Positions 35,342-44,719 of a stretch of DNA of 64,000 bases are shown here, in pieces; position 1 is the stretch's first letter; each line of letters begins with the position of its first letter. This stretch comes from Myxococcota bacterium. Lineage in GTDB: Bacteria; Myxococcota_A; Polyangia; JAAYKL01. The stretch is taken from NCBI GenBank assembly GCA_030065855.1, contig JASJCT010000016.1, positions 55,021-119,020 on the forward strand, written 5' to 3'. The notes below the pieces were generated by a model. It made no database searches. It saw nothing but the letters and a program-made list of their open reading frames with translations, and was not told where the DNA came from. A program made the translations under genes and the position numbers.

Positions 35342-35361
35342 AATACCTACTAATAGGTATT
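35342..35361. promoter_or_regulatory. Palindromic operator-like site upstream of the SDR gene
   Basis: A near-perfect palindrome (AATACCTA-CTAA-TAGGTATT) lies 54 bases upstream of the SDR start. It shares TACCTAC with the palindrome at 35991-36006 upstream of the TetR gene. Confidence 0.6.
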
Positions 35362-35378
35362 TTATACGTTAAATTTTT

Positions 35379-35984
35379 TTACGCCTTAATGGAGGCGTTA
35401 ATAAATTCCGGGATCCCCCGGGCCAGTTTCCTCGGCAATGCAACGTCGTTGTACGCCTTGGCCATAACGAAGATACCCTCTAGGTATGCCAACAGCTTCA
35501 GCGCGAGTAAGTCAGTTTTTCCTCTGCGGTTACCAACTATCTCCTTTAGCACTGGCTTGAACATGTTTTTATGACGGTTGAAGATCTCTTTTACCTTTGC
35601 GGAGATTTCCGCGTCTTGCCCGCTCAGCTCCACTGCTAGGTTACCAAAGGGGCAACCAGGAACCACTCCCTTGTCCACGAGTGTATCTCTTTGTATCCTC
35701 ATCACTGTCTCGACAAATTTCATCAATCGCTTCATCGGGTCAGGCTCAGTAGAAGTATTATCCAATATCTGTGCTGCAATCGCGTTCGACTGGCTCCAGT
35801 TATACTCCATGGCTTCGAGTACAAGGCGCCTCTTTGATTTGAAATAGTGATAAAATACACCCTTGTTCACGCCAACTGTATCGCATATCTGGTCTGCAGA
35901 AATGCTACCGTAGCTTCCGGTCCAAAGCATCTCAGATGCTTTAGAAAGGATGCGTTCGCGATTTCCAGAACCTGGCCGTGCCAT
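35379..35984 (-). CDS. TetR/AcrR-family transcriptional regulator
   Basis: A 201-residue regulator. The N-terminal HTH is clear: NRERILSKASEMLWTGSYGSISADQICDTVGVNKGVFYHYFKSKRRLVLEAM. The C-terminal ligand domain (GCPFGNLAVELSG) resembles the AcrR group controlling dehydrogenases or exporters, with CPFGNLA typical of the TetR_C group. It is transcribed toward the SDR gene, 90 bases away, and probably regulates it and itself. Confidence 0.93.
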   Translation of the reverse strand: MARPGSGNRERILSKASEMLWTGSYGSISADQICDTVGVNKGVFYHYFKSKRRLVLEAMEYNWSQSNAIAAQILDNTSTEPDPMKRLMKFVETVMRIQRDTLVDKGVVPGCPFGNLAVELSGQDAEISAKVKEIFNRHKNMFKPVLKEIVGNRRGKTDLLALKLLAYLEGIFVMAKAYNDVALPRKLARGIPEFINASIKA

Positions 35985-35990
35985 ATTAAT

Positions 35991-36006
35991 TACCTACCGG
36001 TCAGTA
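35991..36006. promoter_or_regulatory. TetR-type operator-like palindrome upstream of the TetR gene
   Basis: TACCTACCGGTCAGTA is a near-perfect inverted repeat around ACCGGT, the common form of AcrR/TetR operators, beginning seven bases before the TetR start codon. It would allow autorepression. Confidence 0.6.
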
Positions 36007-36076
36007 TAAAACCGGAATGCGGGCTGTCAAGGGGCTATATGCCCTGTGCCCTCAGGTAAGTGTGCTGTGGAGGAGG

Positions 36077-38326
36077 CTACTGCACCAGATCGATGCTCGA
36101 AATGGGGGTGGCCAGGTTGTCTGCCTTTGAAACGTTGATCCGATCTTTCGCGATCGAATAAACAAAATCCTCCATAAAGACGCTCCGCTTTACCTTGCTA
36201 TTTGGATTGGTCCACCAGTTCTGACAATACCCCCCATTATTTTCCTCGGTCTCTGGGGTCTCGTGGGGAATTCCGCCGAGTTTTTCAAACCCGTTTGCTA
36301 CAGTGGTATCGTAAACCAGCAACCCACTAAAGGTCATATAGACATCCCAAATATCCTCTTCGGCACCACTCTCATTTTCGCAAATGACCATTGGGAATGC
36401 CAACAGGTTTCTCTTCTTGTAATAGTTGAATGCCAGGTGATTGGTCGCCGCATCTGACGTGGACCCACGGGTGCCGATGACTTCCTTGTGAATCAATTGC
36501 GGGTTGGCATAATCGTTCACATCCATGATCTGCAGCTGAATCCCTTTAAAGGTTCCCGCTTCCAGGGCATCGTAGCCGATGGTCAAGAGATGGCTGTCAT
36601 CCATTAAGTGTATATACGTTGAGAAGCCCGGAATCTTGAGCTCGCCCTCGATGAAGGGTGCCTTCGGGTCAGATAGGTTGAGCACAAACAGGGGATCGGT
36701 TTCCCGGAATGTGACCACAAATCCCACATCTCCATTAAATCGCGCTGATCGAATATCTTCAGATGGGGCGATGTTGTCGATCAGGCCGGTAAGCAACAGT
36801 TCACCACCCTGGTTGGCGAGAATAGATAATGTGTTGTGTACTTGTGAACTGGGTAACCTACCCGTGGTTGTTACAATCCGCAGGTGCGCGTCGTGTTCAC
36901 CCATGGAAAACTGATTGAGGATGCGCCCCTTGACCCATCCACTGCCCAAGTAAGCAATGGTTTCTGACTCAGGCGCAAGAGCAAACTTGTGCACTGTAGT
37001 TGCGTCCTCGACAGTTTCATCGAAATGCCAAGCAGCTACCTGATGTTGGTAATGCCTCGATGCGAGATAGAGGGATTTTCGGGATGCGTAGATGGCACCG
37101 GGTCGACCCAGGACTGTCGCGCTGTGGTAATCATCGAGCATTTGAATTTTTGTTGACAGCAGGGTTATCAAGTTCACGCCGTCGCCCTCGGGTGAAATAT
37201 AGAAATCAGGGCATCCCTGGAGCACTGACTCGGTGATCTCTGTTTCGTCGTCGCCAGTGTAGCGTACGTCCTTGATGATGGGCACTGATGGAGACATGTC
37301 CGTTTCCTGGATGATTTTGGTATTTTTTTTCTGTAGTGCGTTGAACATCGATTTAATATCTGACTCAGTGAACGGGATGCTCTCTCCACACGCCCACTGG
37401 TACTCAACAAGCGGCTCTGGCACGTATCCAAGGCCTGAAAGATCAATATCAATTTCCGGGAACACGGCGATTGTATACACCGTATCGTCGATGCGTCGGG
37501 CATTGAGAAAGGATCCATCGAAAAATGTCTCTCGCACGAGTTTTGGTGCAGTGAGATCAGAAAGATCGAGGACGGTTATCTTGAGTGCACGCCCATCCCC
37601 CACAAAATCGCAGTCATACCCATAGGTACACTCACCGTTTTGCCAGTGATACTGGTTGAACGAGGGATCGTTTGTTTGAATCTGTTCGAGGGAGGAGTAG
37701 ATAAATGCCCGGTTTTGGCTCACGAACATTTTTTTGGGATCCCCTTGGATGGGATAAGACGAAATGGTTTGGGCCTGGTCTGCAGGCCAAGCATCGATGA
37801 TTTGAAACCGGCCGTCTGCGAGAATATAGATATAGCCCAAGTCGTTTTTGACAAAATCAGCTTCGTACACCCCTTCGACCTGGTTGTTGGTTTCCGATGC
37901 ATCATCAGATTCATCATCCTCGTCAGCATCGGTATCAGAATCAGCGTCAGCATCGGTGTCAGCATCGGTGTCGGCATCGATGTCCATATCAGTATCAGTA
38001 TCCGTATCCGTATCGCACTCTCCGTTGAGCTGATTGATAATGCGCTCTTGGTGGGAAAGGAGGATGCTCTCCATTTGCTTAATGTATCGCTGGTTGATCA
38101 AGGGCCAGGCTTCCTCGCAATTGAAAGCAGATTTGAGATAGGTGCCTTCTTGCTGATTTTCTGTATCGGTTTCAGTGTCGGTTTCAATGACTGAGGTATC
38201 AGTATCTATGCCACTGTCAGACGCCTCTGAAGAGTCAATTCCGATACTGGGCGGTAATTGACAGCTCGCTAGGATCATTGCCATTGCGGTGCCCACAACT
38301 AAAAAAAGTATCCCTATCTTCTTCAT
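36077..38326 (-). CDS. Secreted beta-propeller lipoprotein with acidic repeat linkers
   Basis: A 749-residue protein. Residues 1-22 are a signal peptide with lipobox LASC. A DTDT segment (about 40-57), a helical segment, and a second acidic repeat (about 104-147, [11 protein letters not shown]) follow. From about 150 there is a beta-propeller domain of the PF09826 type (QVEGVYEADFVKNDLGYIYILADGRFQIID, then strands to the C-terminus). A secreted, surface-anchored binding or structural protein is likely. PF09826 members occur in archaea and bacteria, and their role is unknown. It is convergent with the TetR gene and codirectional with the kinase upstream. Confidence 0.85.
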   Translation of the reverse strand: MKKIGILFLVVGTAMAMILASCQLPPSIGIDSSEASDSGIDTDTSVIETDTETDTENQQEGTYLKSAFNCEEAWPLINQRYIKQMESILLSHQERIINQLNGECDTDTDTDTDMDIDADTDADTDADADSDTDADEDDESDDASETNNQVEGVYEADFVKNDLGYIYILADGRFQIIDAWPADQAQTISSYPIQGDPKKMFVSQNRAFIYSSLEQIQTNDPSFNQYHWQNGECTYGYDCDFVGDGRALKITVLDLSDLTAPKLVRETFFDGSFLNARRIDDTVYTIAVFPEIDIDLSGLGYVPEPLVEYQWACGESIPFTESDIKSMFNALQKKNTKIIQETDMSPSVPIIKDVRYTGDDETEITESVLQGCPDFYISPEGDGVNLITLLSTKIQMLDDYHSATVLGRPGAIYASRKSLYLASRHYQHQVAAWHFDETVEDATTVHKFALAPESETIAYLGSGWVKGRILNQFSMGEHDAHLRIVTTTGRLPSSQVHNTLSILANQGGELLLTGLIDNIAPSEDIRSARFNGDVGFVVTFRETDPLFVLNLSDPKAPFIEGELKIPGFSTYIHLMDDSHLLTIGYDALEAGTFKGIQLQIMDVNDYANPQLIHKEVIGTRGSTSDAATNHLAFNYYKKRNLLAFPMVICENESGAEEDIWDVYMTFSGLLVYDTTVANGFEKLGGIPHETPETEENNGGYCQNWWTNPNSKVKRSVFMEDFVYSIAKDRINVSKADNLATPISSIDLVQ

Positions 38327-38533
38327 CCCTGTGCTCCTTTATTTGTTGTTTCTGAGCCAATTCAGAGCAAAAGATGTGCCATTATGCCAAGTTGGGTTAA
38401 TGGATTATTATATATTAATTTCAATTGGTTAAAATTTTCGCCAAACACAACAGGTGTGCCAGTTGTGCCACTTTTTAGGTTAGCAATGCATGCACAGCTA
38501 AGCTGTTGGCAGTGTCGGTGATAGTTTTTGATC

Positions 38534-40177
38534 TTACGCTTGGGGCGGTGGGATTGTATTTGGTGGCTTTGAAGCAGAAAGCACAACACCATAAGCAGTA
38601 TCTGGTTTTCGATTATCCGAGGTCGCTCCATTGCTGAGCGCGGTGGGCATGCTGGTCCTCATGGATGCTGCTGGCAGGTAGATGGAGATTCTGGTTCCCT
38701 GTCCCTGCCTACTTTGAATGGTTACCTCGCCGTTGTGTTCTGCCACTGTCTTGGCCACCATGGCCAGTCCGAGTCCAGTGCCGCCATCATCCGGATGGGT
38801 GGTAAAAAAGGGCTCAAACGCGCGATCGACGATGTCCTGACCCATTCCCAGGCCAGTATCAGAGACTTCGATCACCACATATGCACCTGGGAGTAAATCA
38901 GTTTCAAATGGTGCATAGGTCGGTGTTACTTGGACGCGTCGCGTGGTAAGCCGTATCTCTCCGTATCCATCCATGGCATAGGCACTGTTTAAGCAAATAT
39001 TTAATAAGGCGTGATTCAATTGGCTTGGATTGCCATTGACAAAGGCAGGTCCGGTCTCCAGATCCACTGAGACGCGTATCTTTCGGTCTACTAAATTGGA
39101 TAGCAGCAACTCGATTTCCCGCACTTGGTTGTTCACGGATACGCGTTCCCGTTGGTCGGGTGTGCCGCGAGCAAACCGCATCAGTGTGTTGGCGAGCTCA
39201 CCACCCCGTTTGCATGCGTTTACGATGCCTTGCAAATCTGTTCCTATCGAAGTAACTTCTTCCTTTTCATCGGCCAATGACGAGGCAATCGCGCAAATAA
39301 CGCCCAAGACATTATTGAAGTCGTGGGCGACGCCGGTGGCCATGAGCCCAACGGCCTCGAGTTTTTCAGATCTCTGGAGCTGCTCTTCGACTCGCTTGCG
39401 CTCGGCATCTGCCTGGCGTTTTTGGCTGATATCCAAAATGGCAAACCGGATGCCCCCTGGTACGTCTTGTTCGTAAATCGGAAATAGCTCAGCAAATATG
39501 GGAAATGTTGCCCCAGACGGGTTGCGCGCCACGTACTCGACCACGCCCAAGGTTTCGCCTTTAAATATTCGGTCCACATGCCGCAGCACCCGCTTTCTCT
39601 CTTCGAGTGCGAGAAAGTCCAAGAAATTGTATCCCGGCCTGATTTGCCATTGGGAGCTGCAACAGGGGTTGGCAGAAAGTTTGTCTAAAAACGTGATGTA
39701 AAAATCGAGGTCGGTCTCAAAAATAATCTGTGGCTTTAAATCTGATGCATGGGAGCTCAGACGGGCGTTTGCCCGCGCCAGGCTTGAACGGTGTCGAGCA
39801 GTTGCGCGTGCTATCTCCTTATCAAGGCGGGCGACATCGATCGGACGGGTAGACAGGACATTTTCAGCACCGCACTCAATTAGGCTGACAGCTGCCTGCT
39901 CATCCATCTCCTCTAGCAGTACCAGGATCGGTTTTGGAAAATTAGCGTTCTTAAAAGCGAAAACCCGGTGCTTCAGCGCGTCACTCACCTCGGTTTCAGC
40001 GATAACCACGACGTTGGCACCCGAGTGCTTGATTATCTCCTTTATCTCGTCGACAGTTCCCACTGATAGTGCATCGATATGGGTTGCCACTGACAACTTG
40101 GAGTGCTCGACAATGCTGTGGATAATGTGCTTGTCACTGGCCAAAAGGGCTATCGATGGGGGATCGTGGTTCATCAA
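38534..40177 (-). CDS. PAS-domain sensor histidine kinase with degenerate receiver-like N-terminus
   Basis: A 547-residue kinase. The N-terminal about 120 residues look like a receiver fold (IALLASDKHIIHSIV, VVVIAETEVSDALKHRVF, PKPILVLLEEMDEQAAVSLIECGAENVLSTRP) but with no phospho-acceptor Asp. A PAS domain (about 155-255, YVARNPSGATFPIFAELFPIYEQDVPGGIRFAILDISQ) follows, then HisKA with H285 (GVAHDFNNVLG) and HATPase (DTGLGMGQDIVDRAFEPFFTT, GGTGLGLAM). It lacks a C-terminal receiver. No response regulator gene is adjacent, so it is an orphan kinase. Confidence 0.9.
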   Translation of the reverse strand: MMNHDPPSIALLASDKHIIHSIVEHSKLSVATHIDALSVGTVDEIKEIIKHSGANVVVIAETEVSDALKHRVFAFKNANFPKPILVLLEEMDEQAAVSLIECGAENVLSTRPIDVARLDKEIARATARHRSSLARANARLSSHASDLKPQIIFETDLDFYITFLDKLSANPCCSSQWQIRPGYNFLDFLALEERKRVLRHVDRIFKGETLGVVEYVARNPSGATFPIFAELFPIYEQDVPGGIRFAILDISQKRQADAERKRVEEQLQRSEKLEAVGLMATGVAHDFNNVLGVICAIASSLADEKEEVTSIGTDLQGIVNACKRGGELANTLMRFARGTPDQRERVSVNNQVREIELLLSNLVDRKIRVSVDLETGPAFVNGNPSQLNHALLNICLNSAYAMDGYGEIRLTTRRVQVTPTYAPFETDLLPGAYVVIEVSDTGLGMGQDIVDRAFEPFFTTHPDDGGTGLGLAMVAKTVAEHNGEVTIQSRQGQGTRISIYLPAASMRTSMPTALSNGATSDNRKPDTAYGVVLSASKPPNTIPPPQA

Positions 40178-40266
40178 AAAAATCCTTTGAGGTCAAAAAA
40201 ATCTATATATACTATAACCATCGCCAACTAAAAGATAAACCGGATAGGTAAATTTTAACATCAGCA

Positions 40267-41907
40267 TCAGCGATGCCAGGTGAGGGTATCTACGAGCAGG
40301 GCGACCGCGACAAACGCACCCATAATAATGAAAAATAGAATCGCGCCTTGGATCACAATCCGGTACTTTCCAGGGGGTTCATTGGGGTCGATCAGCGGCG
40401 ATTCGGTTGCTTCCCAGGCGGTATCTGCATCAGATAGGATCATCGAGGTAAGTCGCTGCTGGCGACGATGGGCTTGCACTGCGATCAGTGCGATAAGGGC
40501 TGTCACGCCAAACCCGATCAACAGAATAGCAATCATGATCCTTCTTTGAAATGTGCGTTTAAACGCGGTGAGCTCTGCATCGTCCTCGCGTCGGCTGCTG
40601 ACCAATCTGGGAATTTTTCCGTGCCCGGCATAAAGGCGAGACAATGCAAATGCCGCAGCCATGCGGCGATCATATCCAGCGCCCAATTCGAGTGGGCGAA
40701 GGCTTACGTCCCGTGCCCATGCCTGATGACCGTCGATCTCAGCAACCGCTGCGAGTATGTCACGCAGTCCCTGATCCAAGGTTTCGCCCTGTTTCAGCAC
40801 ATAGAAATGCTGAACCGCTACTGTGCGACCCGGGGCAAAGGCAGATGTGGTTATCTGCAGCCGGCAGAGGCCAGAAACTGCGGGGGCGATCTCCATCTTG
40901 GTGGATGCCCCCTGAAACCAACCCGAGTGGGCTTGCACCCACCGACCGTCTTGAAAAATATCTGCGTATACCGGCCCACCAGAGGACAACTGCCGCACTG
41001 TCACCTTAAGCCGCTCTCCTACCGGCACAATGGGGGTGTGTACAGTGGCCGAGATGCCGCCGTAGATGACCTTGGGAAAGAGACGGCCATCTTGTTTATC
41101 TCGAACCCCAGCATCGCCGGCGGTGTTGTCCTTCTCGACAGTCTGCGATCCCAAAACGCGAATGGGAAGGGCCAAGGCCAGTGGTTTGACGGGTCGCGCA
41201 TAGAGGCCGAGTCGGTCGGTTTGGATGGCCTGGGCTTGTATTTTCTCGTCGCTGTGTTGACCCATCTCGACCTCGAAGCGCGTCGAGATAGGTCGGCCTG
41301 CCGCATCTGTTGATCTGAGGAAAAGCACAGAAGTGAGGCCAGTGGGCGCGCCCCGATCCATGGTGAATGCCTCGAAATACTGATCATCTTTTACCACGCG
41401 CACCGCATCTGAGGTCTGTACCGCGTCCTCAGGCATCACCAGGGTTTCGTGGGGTGATGTTTGGACAATCTCGATCGGGCTTCGCACCACGCGTCGCCGG
41501 TTGTCGAACGCAATGTCCAGCGCCAGAACAGCTGGCCCGGGTGGGATATCCGGTAGGGTAAAGTTTCGCGCCAGGGCGTATCCGCTATCTGATACGGCGC
41601 CGTCAAAAAGCAAGTGGCGGTCCTCCCCTCGAACGAGATGGCCAGTAAGGGCAGTTGGTAAGAAATATCCGCCGTCATCTGAGATAAGCACGACCCGCAT
41701 TGCCGAAGGTCCTCCCGGAACAAGGACTTGCTGACCGAGAACGATAATTGTGTGGTCAATACCGTACTGGGAGACGCGGATAGCAGTGCTGACAAGTACA
41801 AACACAATGGCCGGTATGATGGCAAATAGCCCGACGCGCACACTTCGCCGATCAAAAAGATCCCGCTCTTTGCGGTTGTTTGAATACCCGCGGTTCATTT
41901 TTTCCAT
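40267..41907 (-). CDS. Unrecognised membrane-anchored protein
   Basis: A roughly 546-residue protein with an N-terminal membrane helix (VRVGLFAIIPAIVFVLVS), a large extracytoplasmic region rich in beta strands (about 50-400; repeated patterns such as AVLALDIAFDNRRRVV and SATVHTPIVPVGERLKVTVRQLSSGG), and two C-terminal membrane helices (ILLIGFGVTALIALIAV, AILFFIIMGAFVAVALLV). The strand pattern is reminiscent of MG/alpha-2-macroglobulin-type domains, but I see no thioester motif. ATG 41907 is chosen over GTG 41937, with no ribosome site evident for either. It overlaps nothing and follows the Fic gene. Confidence 0.65.
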   Translation of the reverse strand: MEKMNRGYSNNRKERDLFDRRSVRVGLFAIIPAIVFVLVSTAIRVSQYGIDHTIIVLGQQVLVPGGPSAMRVVLISDDGGYFLPTALTGHLVRGEDRHLLFDGAVSDSGYALARNFTLPDIPPGPAVLALDIAFDNRRRVVRSPIEIVQTSPHETLVMPEDAVQTSDAVRVVKDDQYFEAFTMDRGAPTGLTSVLFLRSTDAAGRPISTRFEVEMGQHSDEKIQAQAIQTDRLGLYARPVKPLALALPIRVLGSQTVEKDNTAGDAGVRDKQDGRLFPKVIYGGISATVHTPIVPVGERLKVTVRQLSSGGPVYADIFQDGRWVQAHSGWFQGASTKMEIAPAVSGLCRLQITTSAFAPGRTVAVQHFYVLKQGETLDQGLRDILAAVAEIDGHQAWARDVSLRPLELGAGYDRRMAAAFALSRLYAGHGKIPRLVSSRREDDAELTAFKRTFQRRIMIAILLIGFGVTALIALIAVQAHRRQQRLTSMILSDADTAWEATESPLIDPNEPPGKYRIVIQGAILFFIIMGAFVAVALLVDTLTWHR

Positions 41908-41943
41908 ATGTACAATAAAAGCAGCCCGGGCCGCCACTGACTT

Positions 41944-42960
41944 TTAGTCCTGGGCTGTTTGCGACCTGCGGACCCATTGTTGTCCAAGGTATGTTAGGCG
42001 GTATTGTTGGTTTTTGCTTTTTGGTTTGTTGGGTTCTGTCATTTCAACGAGCCCAGCGGCAAGCGCGGGTTGCAGGTAGTTGTTTCGAAAGGTGGGACGA
42101 TGGGAAAGGCCGATCTCGCGCATGACAGATGTTGCTTTTTGTGGCCCCTTCAATAGTGCTTTGAGCACTGTCTTAACTTGGTCGGTTACTTGGTCGCTAT
42201 CTTGGTCGGTAATGGCCATCTCCTCAAGCGCTGTCTGAATAGCGATTAGTATAAACTCTATAAAATTCGTAGATTTACCCTCGCTGTCAGCCCGACGGAG
42301 GGACGCGTAATACTCGGACTGCCTGTCGCGAACAACACTTTCGATAGGCAACCGTAAAAAGATGGGTTTCCACCTGCTCATTATCAACGTTTGCCACAAG
42401 CGACCCAGTCGGCCATTGCCATCCAAGAACGGGTGGATGAATTCAAATTCATAGTGAAATATACTTCCTGCGACGAGAGGATGTTCTGCTGCTGCTTCAA
42501 GCCATCTGAGCAGCGCATCAACCAAGTGTGGCACCTGATCGGCGCCGGGAGCTATATGCACCACAGTGGTGCCCCGTTGGATGCCCACGTTGCTCGTTCG
42601 AAAACGACCTGGATTATCGACCAATCCACGCATCAAGATCCTGTGGGCATCGCACAAATCCTCTCGATTTGTCGGCTGCCATGCTTCCATTTGATCATAG
42701 GCCTCAAGCGCATTTCGAACTTCCTGTATGTCGCGCGGCGCGCCCAAAACCCGCTTGCCGTCCAGAACTGCAGTGACTTGATCTAGTGTGAGTGTGTTGC
42801 CTTCGATCTCAAGCGATGCTTGAACAGTCTTGATCCGGTGTTTTCGCCGGAGGTGCGGGGTTGCCGGGAAACCATGGGCTACTTCGATATGCCCGATCCG
42901 TTCACTGATTTCAGCAATGAGTCGCACCATGGTCGGTGTCATGTCATAGGGTGGGGTCAT
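41944..42960 (-). CDS. Fic-family protein (AMPylase) with N-terminal inhibitory motif and C-terminal HTH
   Basis: A 338-residue protein. The Fic motif is complete: HPFLDGNGRLGR (H176). An inhibitory helix motif (S/T)xxxE(G/N) is at S49-L-E-I-E53-G54, as in class II Fic proteins where the Glu blocks ATP. The C-terminus (about 275-338) looks like a winged-helix DNA-binding domain (TSVMREIGLSHRPTFRNNYLQPALAAGLVE). The combination of Fic plus C-terminal winged helix is known in many bacterial Fic proteins that may act in regulation. No antitoxin gene is adjacent. It is divergent from the thioredoxin-like gene. Confidence 0.9.
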   Translation of the reverse strand: MTPPYDMTPTMVRLIAEISERIGHIEVAHGFPATPHLRRKHRIKTVQASLEIEGNTLTLDQVTAVLDGKRVLGAPRDIQEVRNALEAYDQMEAWQPTNREDLCDAHRILMRGLVDNPGRFRTSNVGIQRGTTVVHIAPGADQVPHLVDALLRWLEAAAEHPLVAGSIFHYEFEFIHPFLDGNGRLGRLWQTLIMSRWKPIFLRLPIESVVRDRQSEYYASLRRADSEGKSTNFIEFILIAIQTALEEMAITDQDSDQVTDQVKTVLKALLKGPQKATSVMREIGLSHRPTFRNNYLQPALAAGLVEMTEPNKPKSKNQQYRLTYLGQQWVRRSQTAQD

Positions 42961-43103
42961 GAAAAACAGATCCTCAAGCCGGCGTCCTACTCAGCTCGCA
43001 ATGCATTATCTGTCTATGACGATCCCTTACCTGGTGGTTGGCGTCAAATGAAAAACCCAATGCCACCTAGACGCGAGCGTCCTTGTGCGGCATATAACCA
43101 CAG

Positions 43104-43712
43104 ATGGTAATGCCACATAAGAACACATCTCCATCTGCCACGCCCAGGTTAGTGGCCAGAATCGGTTCACTTGTTTTGGCCGGTATGCTCTTCTACTGTT
43201 TTCACTTGGCGTTAAAGGACGGATTCGACTGGAAATTTAGCAGCGAATGGGCCATGGTGCGGCCAGACTTCCAGGTGAGTGAGGGACAGCCCACAAAGCA
43301 AATCGCCGACTTTGTGCTGCCCGACAGGTTTGGCAACCAGGTGCGACTGAGCCAATTCGCATCGGTGGATCTGCTCATCGTCAATCTCTGGTCCTCTGGA
43401 TGTCCACCCTGTGAAAAGGAGCTGCCCTCCCTCGCTGAGATGGATCGACGCATCGCCGACTTGGGCAATGTAGCCCTGATTACCATTACAATTGATGAAC
43501 AATGGGATGATGTGTCGGGCTACTTTCCCCTTGGCACAGACTTGCGAGTCCTCTTTGACCCTGAAAAAAAGGTTGTCGAAGGCATGTTCGGCACTGAAAA
43601 ATTCCCAGAGACCTTTATCCTCGATAAGGAGCGCCGTATCCGCGCCCGGTTTGATGGGGAGAGAAACTGGCACTCACCCCAAATGTTCAACTATCTCGCC
43701 AACTTTATTTGA
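43104..43712 (+). CDS. TlpA-like thioredoxin-domain protein
   Basis: A 202-residue protein. Residues 18-36 form a membrane anchor, then a thioredoxin-fold domain with the active site CPPC (C100, C103; LWSSGCPPCEKELPSL) and FPETFILDKERRIRARFDG (cis-Pro loop). It is a periplasm-facing thiol-disulfide exchanger, possibly for cytochrome c maturation or lipoprotein disulfides. Start ATG is 43104 (43110 is an alternative). It aligns with the UxxC site of the lipoprotein at 2235. Confidence 0.88.
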   Translation: MVMPHKNTSPSATPRLVARIGSLVLAGMLFYCFHLALKDGFDWKFSSEWAMVRPDFQVSEGQPTKQIADFVLPDRFGNQVRLSQFASVDLLIVNLWSSGCPPCEKELPSLAEMDRRIADLGNVALITITIDEQWDDVSGYFPLGTDLRVLFDPEKKVVEGMFGTEKFPETFILDKERRIRARFDGERNWHSPQMFNYLANFI

Positions 43713-43785
43713 CGTTATTGGACCTGCTAAAAAGTTGCCCATGTGTCGCATAAAGTAATACATTAACCCACATGGAGGTGCGCGC

Positions 43786-44292
43786 GTGAAACACGTCTTT
43801 TTTCTGTTGCTGTTTTTAGTGGGAACGGCCGGGATGCCGGCTCCAGCTTATGCCAAGACCCATCGGGAGCTCACGTATCGGTATAGCCAAGTCTGGAATA
43901 CAATGATCCGGTTCTTGCGGGTCGACAATGGGTTTCCCGTGATCGAAAAGGACAAAAAATCAGGGTATGTGCTTTTTGAATATACCGGCAGTGGTCGCGA
44001 ATGCCGAGGATCGGTCGAGTTGATCCCTGCGATCAAAGAGGGCCGCCACTTGATTCGAGCCAGCCTGGAGATCGCTCAAACCCCTAGCTATGTGGAGGTT
44101 TTCCTTCAGGATAAGTTTGTCCAAAAGCTTAGAAACGAATATGGGGATCCGCCGCCGCCGCGCAGGGTGGCACTGCCAAAGGATGAACAGGAACCGGTCG
44201 ACACGCAAGCCGTGTCAGAGGAAGAAAATCGATCAGAAGATCAGGAAGGGCCGGGTACATCACCCGCCCCAGATGGTAATGAGGAGGATTAA
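43786..44292 (+). CDS. Exported protein of unknown function
   Basis: A 168-residue protein with a cleavable signal peptide (about 1-23, PAPAYA). The conserved-looking core is RYSQVWNTMIRFLRVDNGFPVIEKDKKSGYVLFEYTGSGRECRGSVEL, then a Pro-rich stretch and an acidic disordered tail. I do not recognise a family. GTG 43786 has GGAGG upstream. ndk begins six bases after its stop, so it is cotranscribed. Confidence 0.75.
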   Translation: MKHVFFLLLFLVGTAGMPAPAYAKTHRELTYRYSQVWNTMIRFLRVDNGFPVIEKDKKSGYVLFEYTGSGRECRGSVELIPAIKEGRHLIRASLEIAQTPSYVEVFLQDKFVQKLRNEYGDPPPPRRVALPKDEQEPVDTQAVSEEENRSEDQEGPGTSPAPDGNEED

Positions 44293-44298
44293 ACTAAA

Positions 44299-44715
44299 AT
44301 GATAGAACGTACATTGTCGATGATTAAGCCAAATGCGGTCCACGCTAGGAACGTCGGAAATATTCTTGCCCGGTTTGAAAAAGAGGGGCTCAAGATCGCA
44401 GCCCTAAAAATGATACACCTCTCAAAGCGACAGGCCCAAGCGTTTTACGCCGAGCACAAGGGCAAGCCTTTTTTTGATGAGCTAGTGGGATTCATGTCCT
44501 CGGCGCCTATTTGCGCGCTTGTTCTGGAAGGGGAGGGGGTCATCGAGAGAAACAGAGAGATAATGGGCGCCACAAATCCTGCCAAAGCTGCGCCCAATAC
44601 CCTGAGGGCACTCTACGCGAACAACATGACCGAAAATGCGGTCCATGGCTCTGACTCACCCACCAGCGCGGCCCGCGAGGTGGGGTTTTTCTTTCCAGAG
44701 CTGGAGGTGTATTAG
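44299..44715 (+). CDS. ndk: Nucleoside diphosphate kinase
   Basis: A 138-residue enzyme transferring the gamma-phosphate between NTPs and NDPs. It carries LSMIKPNAV, the catalytic H116 in NAVHGSDS, and [19 protein letters not shown]. Length and order are normal for bacterial Ndk. The ribosome site is weak. The gene is convergent with glyA, with a four-base gap. Confidence 0.96.
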   Translation: MIERTLSMIKPNAVHARNVGNILARFEKEGLKIAALKMIHLSKRQAQAFYAEHKGKPFFDELVGFMSSAPICALVLEGEGVIERNREIMGATNPAKAAPNTLRALYANNMTENAVHGSDSPTSAAREVGFFFPELEVY

Positions 44716-44719
44716 CGGC

